Shown one piece after another: positions 58,778 to 64,000 of a stretch of DNA of 64,000 bases. The notes under the pieces are model-generated. The model ran no database searches and was not told the origin of the DNA. It saw nothing but the letters and a program-made list of their open reading frames with translations. The position numbers were made by a program, and so were the translations under genes. The stretch lies in contig NZ_LR593886.1 of assembly GCF_901538265.1 (NCBI RefSeq), positions 5,849,738-5,913,737 on the forward strand. Direction: 5' to 3'. How positions within the stretch are numbered: position 1 is the stretch's first letter; each line of letters opens with the position of its first letter. This DNA comes from Gemmata massiliana (GTDB taxonomy: Bacteria; Planctomycetota; Planctomycetia; Gemmatales; Gemmataceae).

Positions 58778-60022
58778 CTATTCGTGCTCGCGGACTGATA
58801 GGGGCGCGAGCGCCTCACGCGCCTGGACGTGGCTCGCACAAACCTCTTCGGCCTTCGCGCGCGGTAACAACGTTGCGCGCTCGTCGGTGTATTTACGAAA
58901 CCACGCCGATACGAGCAGTACGCTGTCCACCGCGACGTCCGACAGCACCGCAGGTACTGGGTGATCGGCGAACGTGGTTGCGAGCAGTGCCGACACCGAT
59001 TCGGCCGATTCGGGCGTTGGAGGTGCGGTAACCGCCTGTACCTCACCGCGGTGAATCAGGTACCAGCGCAGGCGCCCGTCGGTACCGGTGAGCGGGTACA
59101 CGAACGAATTCCGGTCGCGCGCCGTGCGTAACAGGCTGAGCCGGTCATCGAGCCACTGGAGCGCCTGGAGCTTGTCGCGAAGCGACATCGCCTTCTCGAA
59201 CTCGAACGCGGCCGCGGCCTCTTCCATCTGCCCCTGGAGCGTGCGCAGAACCGACCGGTTGCGCCCGTCGAGAAACGCTTTCACCGCGCGGACACCGTCG
59301 GAGTAATCTTTTCGTGAGCACGCTCCCACACAGGGGCCGCAGCACGTGCCCAACTCGAACCGCAAACACTTCGCACCGCGATCGGGGTCGAACAGTTCCC
59401 CCTGCTCTGCGAACGACAGCGCCACCGTTTGCGGGCAGTCGCGTAACTTGAACCAATCGTTCAGCCGTCGTGCGGCATCGTCGGACCGACCCCATTTCAC
59501 GAGGGGACCGTAAGTTCCGAGTTCTTTCCCGCTCGGCGCGGAAGTGACATAAACATAGGGAGCGGGCGTGCGCCCCACGCAGATATAATGATGGCGTTGA
59601 AAGCCCGGTACCCCCAGGACGTTGTAACGCGGGCGCAGGCGCTGAATGAGTTCGAGTTCACGGAGCAGCGCTGCGAACTCGTCGCCGCACTGCTCCCACA
59701 CGAGCCGCTTCGTCTGCTCGATGATCTTCCCGGCCTTCGGGTCGCGACTGTTTTCGCGGAAGTAGCAGAGTAACCGAGCGCGCAGGTTCTTCGCTTTGCC
59801 GACGTAAATGAGTCGGTCGCGCTTGTCGAGCATGCCGTACACGCCGGGCGCTTTCGGGGCGTTCTTTTTCGCTCCGCGTTTCAACCGACTCAAGCGCTTG
59901 CCCCGGACCTCGAACACGGGAACGATTTCATCGATCGGGCGGAACCGGCTCGGTCCGAACCCGTCGAAGTCGTCCGCGAAGAGCCGCGGTTGTTTGCGCC
60001 CGTCCCTGGGAGTGCGACTCAT
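58778..60022 (-). CDS. UvrC-like GIY-YIG nuclease-domain protein lacking the RNase H-like nuclease part
   Basis: A 414-residue protein from ATG 60022. The GIY-YIG motif is APGVYGMLDK...LIYVGKAKNLRARLLCYF, the catalytic domain that makes the 3' incision in UvrC. It is followed by a helical part, a cysteine block CLRFELGTCCGPCVGACSRKDY (equivalent to the UvrC iron-sulfur cysteines) and a UVR motif-like helix LRTLQGQMEEAAAAFEFEKAMSLRDKLQAL, which binds UvrB. A short C-terminal domain ends the protein; the RNase H-like 5' nuclease and HhH domains of full UvrC (about 600 residues) are absent. It resembles Cho-like or short UvrC homologues that make an alternative 3' incision in nucleotide excision repair. 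Confidence 0.85.
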   Translation of the reverse strand: MSRTPRDGRKQPRLFADDFDGFGPSRFRPIDEIVPVFEVRGKRLSRLKRGAKKNAPKAPGVYGMLDKRDRLIYVGKAKNLRARLLCYFRENSRDPKAGKIIEQTKRLVWEQCGDEFAALLRELELIQRLRPRYNVLGVPGFQRHHYICVGRTPAPYVYVTSAPSGKELGTYGPLVKWGRSDDAARRLNDWFKLRDCPQTVALSFAEQGELFDPDRGAKCLRFELGTCCGPCVGACSRKDYSDGVRAVKAFLDGRNRSVLRTLQGQMEEAAAAFEFEKAMSLRDKLQALQWLDDRLSLLRTARDRNSFVYPLTGTDGRLRWYLIHRGEVQAVTAPPTPESAESVSALLATTFADHPVPAVLSDVAVDSVLLVSAWFRKYTDERATLLPRAKAEEVCASHVQAREALAPLSVREHE

Positions 60023-60130
60023 ATTGAACGTTCGCGCCTTGCTCGGGGTGGTGTACGCAGGTATTCTAACACTCGATCCGCCCGCGCGCGAACTCCAAAA
60101 AAGTCCCAAACCACCGGGAGAACAGTTTTG

Positions 60131-60622
60131 ATGCGATCCTCCCAATTCACCGCCGGCGTCCTCGTAGCACTCCTCGCTCTCGCGTTCCCGGCACGCACGG
60201 CCGACACAGGCACGATCTACGACACGCTCACCGCACGCGACGGGCACACGGTTTTGGCCGTAGCTGCGAAGGAAGCGGCCGAGGTCGCCGCACTCAAAGG
60301 TACGACGCAGTACACCCTGTTCGCACCGCTCGATTCGGCGTTCAAAAAGCTTGACGACACCACCATTGGGGAGATCGCGACCAAAAAGGACGTGGTTCAA
60401 CGGCTCCTCCGCTCACACCTCGTTGCGGGACGGTACACCGTCGCGGATCTGAAGAAACCGGACAGCAAAGAACTAAAAACGGTCCACGGAAACGTGCTGA
60501 AGGTGGAAGACACGAAAGACGGGCTGCTCGTCGGCGGAGTGAAGATCGTGACCGCCGACATCGTGTGCAGCAACGGGGTCATTCACACAACCGATTCAAC
60601 GCTTCCGCTTCCGAAAGAGTAA
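60131..60622 (+). CDS. Secreted fasciclin (FAS1) domain protein
   Basis: A 163-residue exported protein from ATG 60131 with GGGAG nine bases upstream and a signal peptide (about residues 1-24). The rest is a single FAS1 domain: TIYDTLTARDGHTVLAVAAKEAAEVAALKG, YTLFAPLDSAFKKL (the FAPxDxAF motif), LLRSHLVAGRYTVADL, and VKIVTADIVCSNGVIHTTDSTLPL with the H2-like VIHxxDxxLLP end. FAS1 domains mediate cell-surface adhesion. The length is that of one complete domain. Planctomycetes often secrete such single-domain proteins. Confidence 0.9.
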   Translation: MRSSQFTAGVLVALLALAFPARTADTGTIYDTLTARDGHTVLAVAAKEAAEVAALKGTTQYTLFAPLDSAFKKLDDTTIGEIATKKDVVQRLLRSHLVAGRYTVADLKKPDSKELKTVHGNVLKVEDTKDGLLVGGVKIVTADIVCSNGVIHTTDSTLPLPKE

Positions 60623-61095
60623 ATACACCCACTCGTGGGCCCATTCGCGGCGACACGAGTGGTGCCGCTGTAGCTGAACCCGCGAGCTTCGGGGCTGCAA
60701 CGGGGAACCTGACAAAGTCCCGAATCACATTTACACCCGTCACCCCCAGCGATTTTGAGCGCTGGGGCGACGCACATCACTCTGGTTTAGCAGAACAGAA
60801 ACCGGATAATTCTCTGTGTGCTCGTTCGTGTCCCGTTCCGCAACTTACAAGAACGGCCGAACGCCCCTAAGTCGGTTAACCGACTGACTTAGACATTTGG
60901 CGCGTGGGAAGTTCACCATTGAGCCAGCAACCGCGAACATTGTGGTTGGAGCACAGTTGACTGTCGGCTCCTTACGGCGGTTCATCGTGGTATCCTGAAG
61001 GAGGAAGCGCCGGATGGATGTCTTCCGAATTTGACCGAGAACCGCACGAACTGCGCCAATCATAATCGCCGGCAGAGCAAGGAGTTTATTCGGCA
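60623..61095. other. Intergenic region with a 16-bp palindrome
   Basis: These 473 bases hold no convincing gene. The palindrome at 60870-60885 is listed separately. The last part, near 61080, contains the AAGGAG ribosome site of the TatD-like gene. Confidence 0.5.
60867..60892. promoter_or_regulatory. Perfect 16-bp palindrome, possible operator
   Basis: AGTCGGTTAACCGACT at 60870-60885 is a perfect palindrome, and CTAAGTC/GACTTAG at 60867-60873 and 60886-60892 form an additional, alternative inverted pair. It lies about 205 bases upstream of the TatD-like gene. A dimeric regulator could bind, but no regulator is identified. Confidence 0.4.
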
Positions 61096-61956
61096 ATGAA
61101 ATACATCGACCCGCACATCCACATGATTTCGCGGACCACGGACGATTATCAGCGGATGGCGTATTCGCAGTGCGCCGCGATCTCGGAACCCGCGTTCTGG
61201 GCCGGGTTTGATCGCGGTACCGCACAGGGGTTCCACGACTACTTCCGCCACCTCACCGAGTTCGAGCCGAAACGCGCGGCACAATTCGGCATCAAGCACT
61301 ACTCGTGGTTGTGTATCAATGCCAAGGAAGCCGAGAACGTGTCACTGTCGCGCGAGGTGATTTCGATGATCCCGGAGTTCCTGGAGCGCCCGGGCGTACT
61401 CGGGATCGGCGAAATCGGCCTCAACAAGAACACCGCGAACGAGGCCACCATTTTCCAGGAGCACCTCGACCTCGCCGCAAAGACCAACGAGTTGATCCTG
61501 ATCCACACGCCGCACCTGGAGGACAAGTACAAAGGCACGCGGATGATCGTGGACATGCTCAAGAACGACCCGCGCGTCAAACCGCACCGCGTGTGCGTCG
61601 ACCACGTCGAGGAGCACACCGTTAAACTCGCACTCGATAACGGGTTCTGGTGCGGGATGACACTGTATCCGGTCACCAAATGCACCCCGGCGCGGGCGTG
61701 CGACATCATCGAGATGGTCGGCACGGACCGCATCATGGCGAACTCGGCCGGCGATTGGGGCAAATCGGACCCGCTCGCAGTACCAGAACTGATTCAAGAG
61801 ATGAAGCGGCGCGGGCACAAGGAATCGGAGATCAAGAAAGTGGTGTACGACAACCCGCTGAGTTTCTGGCGGCAGGCGAACAACTGGAAAGAGTGGCCGC
61901 CGGAACCCAGCACCAACGGTGTCGCGACGCCCGCGACCGCGAAGGCGGGGTACTAG
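61096..61956 (+). CDS. TatD-like metal-dependent hydrolase
   Basis: A 286-residue protein from ATG 61096. The N-terminal DPHIHM (D5-P-H-I-H) is the first metal motif of the amidohydrolase/TatD fold. GIGEIGLN provides the Glu ligand, ILIHTPH gives a His, and NSAGDWG supplies the late Asp. TatD-type proteins are nucleases or deoxyribonucleases, but this branch (AYSQCAAISEPAFWAGFDR) is closer to TatD-like proteins found in EboB-like settings, where the substrate is unknown. No other ebo genes are present here. It is likely a soluble metallohydrolase. Confidence 0.85.
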   Translation: MKYIDPHIHMISRTTDDYQRMAYSQCAAISEPAFWAGFDRGTAQGFHDYFRHLTEFEPKRAAQFGIKHYSWLCINAKEAENVSLSREVISMIPEFLERPGVLGIGEIGLNKNTANEATIFQEHLDLAAKTNELILIHTPHLEDKYKGTRMIVDMLKNDPRVKPHRVCVDHVEEHTVKLALDNGFWCGMTLYPVTKCTPARACDIIEMVGTDRIMANSAGDWGKSDPLAVPELIQEMKRRGHKESEIKKVVYDNPLSFWRQANNWKEWPPEPSTNGVATPATAKAGY

Positions 61957-62040
61957 TCGGCAACAACCTCGCAGGAACCAACGAGTTCGTTCCGCGAAGC
62001 CGTCACGGAGTGGCGGACCACTTTCTTACGAGAACACGAC

Positions 62041-63321
62041 ATGGCTCGTCGCAAACTGGACCTCGCCGAAACGATCCGCACTGCACTCGCGAAACCGGAA
62101 GCCGCCAGCTTGTCCGAAGCGCTCGAACCCTGGGACGATAAGGAACTCACGCTCGCGGACGCCGAAGGATTGGTCAGTGCGCTGGCGGCGATCACCGACG
62201 TGAAACCGCTCATCGACGCGAAAATCCACGGCGAAACCGGTACACCGCTCCAAACGCTCGCGGTGCTGTTCCAAAACGAATCGTCCGACGACGCCACGCG
62301 CCTGCTCCGTGATCGCGGGATGACGGAACTGATGCGCCTCTTTGACGAGGCGATCGCGGTACCGGAGTGCCCGTCCGATCCGATCTTGACGATCTGCAAG
62401 ATGTTCGCGGTGTACGTGTCGAAACCGGGGCTGGAGCGCATCGTAGCGGCCGTGCGCCGGTTCCCCGACGAGTACATGTGGGAAATCGTCTTCGGCGTGT
62501 TCGCGGACGAGGGGCACCCGCTCAGCACAGAGCTGATCGACCGGCTCCGCGACCCGCTCCCGACCGACTTCGCCGCGGTCGCGTACCTCGATCTGGTAAA
62601 CGCCGCGGCGCGCGAAAAGCGGCTCGACGCGCACCCGTTCGACACGGAAGAAGGCCACAAACGCCTGGAAACGTGGCTCGCGGACTCGAACTCGGAGCAC
62701 TTCAGCTACGCGCACAGTGCGGCAGCCGCCCTCCCCTTCATCGAATCGAAAGCCCGGAACTCACTCGCGTCACTGGCGATGGACCACTCGGACACCGGCG
62801 TCCAGATGGAGGCGGCTTGGGCGTCCGCGTACCGCGGGGGCACGGCGGGCCTCACGGTTCTTGCGCGCATGTGCGAAGACCCGCACCACAGCATCATGGC
62901 GCAGCAGTACCTCGAAGAACTCGAACAGTCCGACCGCGTCCCGGCCGCGGCCCGGGAACCGGACTTCAACGCGCTCGCACAGATGTGCCAGTGGCTCCGG
63001 CACCCGAACGAATTCGGTGAACCGCCGACCGAGGTCACACTGTTCGACACGCGCGAACTCGACTGGCCGCCGACGAACGACCGGCGCCGTGTGTGGCTGT
63101 TCAAGTACACCTACGCCGGTCGCAACGAAGATGGCACCGACGAGGTCGGTCTGGGTATGGTCGGCTCCATCACCTTCGCGCTGTTCGGGGAAACGAACGC
63201 GACCATGAGTCCCGAGGACGCTTACGCGATCCACTGCTGCTGGGAACTGGACGTGAACGACGACCCGCGCGCGCCGAAGAAGCGGTCCGTGAAAGCGGGG
63301 CGCAAGCTGCTCGGAATCTGA
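62041..63321 (+). CDS. HEAT-like helical hypothetical protein
   Basis: A 426-residue protein from ATG 62041. Most of the first 320 residues are paired amphipathic helices (LVSALAAITDVKPLIDAKIHG, GLERIVAAVRRFPDEYMWEIVFGVFAD, HSAAAALPFIESKARNSLASLAMDHSDTGVQMEAAWASAYRGG) of HEAT/ARM-repeat type. The C-terminal ~100 residues form a different domain with TLFDTRELDWPPTNDRRRVWLFKYTY, GLGMVGSITFALFGETNATMSPEDAYAIHCCWEL. I do not recognise the latter; it has a beta-sheet look. There is no signal peptide. It is 16 bases upstream of the DUF4240 gene, so both are one operon. Probably a protein-interaction protein. Confidence 0.78.
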   Translation: MARRKLDLAETIRTALAKPEAASLSEALEPWDDKELTLADAEGLVSALAAITDVKPLIDAKIHGETGTPLQTLAVLFQNESSDDATRLLRDRGMTELMRLFDEAIAVPECPSDPILTICKMFAVYVSKPGLERIVAAVRRFPDEYMWEIVFGVFADEGHPLSTELIDRLRDPLPTDFAAVAYLDLVNAAAREKRLDAHPFDTEEGHKRLETWLADSNSEHFSYAHSAAAALPFIESKARNSLASLAMDHSDTGVQMEAAWASAYRGGTAGLTVLARMCEDPHHSIMAQQYLEELEQSDRVPAAAREPDFNALAQMCQWLRHPNEFGEPPTEVTLFDTRELDWPPTNDRRRVWLFKYTYAGRNEDGTDEVGLGMVGSITFALFGETNATMSPEDAYAIHCCWELDVNDDPRAPKKRSVKAGRKLLGI

Positions 63322-63337
63322 TGCACCGGAGTCGCTC

Positions 63338-63886
63338 GTGACCCTCGACGAATTCTGGGACCACATCCAAAAGAGCAAACGCAAAGACCCGGACGCCCAC
63401 GCAGAACGATTGGAACAGCGGCTCGCGAAGTTACCACCGGACGAGATCCTCGATTTCGGTCACTGGTGGGAGCTGATGATGGGCGAGGCGTACCACTGGA
63501 ACTTGTGGGGCGCGGCATACCTCATCAACGGCGGGTGCTCGGACGACGGGTTCGAGTACTTTTGCCGGTGGCTCGTTCTGCGCGGGCGCGACGTGTTCCA
63601 GGCCGCGGTCACGAACCCGGACACCCTGGCCAACGTGGTCCACCCGGACGACGGCGACGTCGAGTGCGGGTGCTCCCCGGCGCAGGGCGCGTGGTTCACC
63701 GCGACCAAAACCGAACCGGACGACGCCGGGTACGAGGCTTACAGCTCGGCGGAACGAGCCCGGCACCCGAACAGCCCCCGGTACCCCGAACTGGGCGCGG
63801 GCTGGGATTTCGATGACGACGCGGAGATGCGAAAGCGGCTCCCGCACCTCTCGGCACTTTACATGGACGGGGGTGCGGGCGAATAA
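63338..63886 (+). CDS. DUF4240-domain protein
   Basis: A 182-residue protein from GTG 63338 with GGAG seven bases upstream. It opens TLDEFWDHIQKSK and contains LAKLPPDEILDFGHWWELMMGEAYHWNLWGAAYLINGGCSDDGFEYFCRWLVLRGRDVFQAAV, the DUF4240 signature (a Trp-rich helical domain often found with SMI1/KNR4-like or toxin-immunity proteins and in many actinobacteria). The C-terminal half has a Trp/Asp-rich stretch. Function unknown, possibly immunity-like. It is in the same operon as the preceding HEAT-like gene and the following partial gene. Confidence 0.85.
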   Translation: MTLDEFWDHIQKSKRKDPDAHAERLEQRLAKLPPDEILDFGHWWELMMGEAYHWNLWGAAYLINGGCSDDGFEYFCRWLVLRGRDVFQAAVTNPDTLANVVHPDDGDVECGCSPAQGAWFTATKTEPDDAGYEAYSSAERARHPNSPRYPELGAGWDFDDDAEMRKRLPHLSALYMDGGAGE

Positions 63887-63920
63887 TACGCCAAACCCGA
63901 CGCTCTCCGTGAGGTGCTCG

Positions 63921-64000
63921 ATGGACTGGAAACCGTTCTGGAAGGTCATCGAGGACGCATATCGACCGGACCCGATCGATCACTTTGAAGCGCTCAAGGA
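63921..64000 (+). CDS. Start of a gene cut by the window end
   Basis: An open frame begins at ATG 63921 behind GAGG and stays open to the edge: MDWKPFWKVIEDAYRPDP and eight more residues are visible. The spacing of 34 bases from the DUF4240 stop suggests the same operon. FWKVIEDA resembles the FWDHIQ opening of the DUF4240 protein, so it may be a paralogue, but too little is seen. Confidence 0.5.
   Translation, partial: MDWKPFWKVIEDAYRPDPIDHFEALK

Noticed and set aside
1..64000. CRISPR array, tRNA, rRNA, insertion sequence or prophage
   Set aside because: No regular direct repeats with spacers, no tRNA T-loop pattern, no transposase or phage structural motif was seen on either strand.

Overview
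The window looks like chromosomal DNA of a planctomycete of the Gemmata group (Gemmataceae). Base composition is high in GC. Two DUF1559 proteins carry the planctomycete-type prepilin-like N-terminus. Two proteins carry the Gemmata-type TIGR02996 N-terminal motif with its conserved C-terminal tail. Other signs are zinc-ribbon plus transmembrane proteins, Ser/Thr kinases with altered catalytic motifs, an ECF sigma factor divergent from a transmembrane kinase, and several CRTAC1-like (FG-GAP plus ASPIC/UnbV) proteins. I see no rRNA, tRNA, CRISPR array, transposase or prophage gene. Species-level placement cannot be made by eye.

Layout. 1-8 kb: a partial zinc-ribbon membrane protein, a small lipoprotein, a Ser/Thr kinase, a Nudix hydrolase, a seven-blade WD40 protein and a flotillin-like SPFH protein. 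8.4-14.7 kb: two consecutive TPR + CRTAC1-like pairs. 14.8-16.4 kb: a lipoprotein and a DUF1559 protein on the minus strand. 16.98-27.2 kb: a tightly packed plus-strand operon of six genes (asparagine-synthetase-like protein lacking the glutaminase cysteine, radical SAM protein, FAD-dependent halogenase-like oxidoreductase, a 1167-residue TPR/FG-GAP/UnbV protein with an unrecognised C-terminal half, a second UnbV protein, and a UnbU/RnfD-like membrane protein). 27.2-30.5 kb: an SsuABC/TauABC-type ABC importer on the minus strand plus a tiny heptad-repeat protein. 30.8-38.2 kb: an EF-hand/deiodinase-like/AhpD-like fusion, a lipoprotein, a second DUF1559 protein, and a transmembrane kinase divergent from an ECF sigma factor. 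38.6-43.5 kb: SMR transporter, outer-membrane barrel, DUF6134-like protein, a reductase of the SDR family and a BSP-family metallopeptidase. 44.4-50.1 kb: a PAS protein, then an ergothioneine operon (egtB, egtD, a DUF427 gene, and an OpuC-like ATPase and binding-protein/permease fusion). 50.1-57.5 kb: two TIGR02996 paralogues flanking a zinc-ribbon protein, an AEVID-repeat protein and a class V aminotransferase, then two receiver-domain proteins and a secreted protein with a strong terminator. 57.8-64 kb: a UvrC-like GIY-YIG protein, fasciclin, TatD-like hydrolase, HEAT-like protein and DUF4240 protein; the last gene is cut by the window end.

The two most notable systems are these. First, the 16.98-27.2 kb operon couples UnbU/UnbV-type proteins, otherwise best known as conserved unknowns of enediyne clusters, with amide-forming, radical SAM and flavin enzymes but with no polyketide synthase. 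Second, the ergothioneine operon carries its own OpuC-like transporter, whose fused subunit has its domains in the opposite order to known EgtU. All functions are read from motifs and context; no database search was possible.
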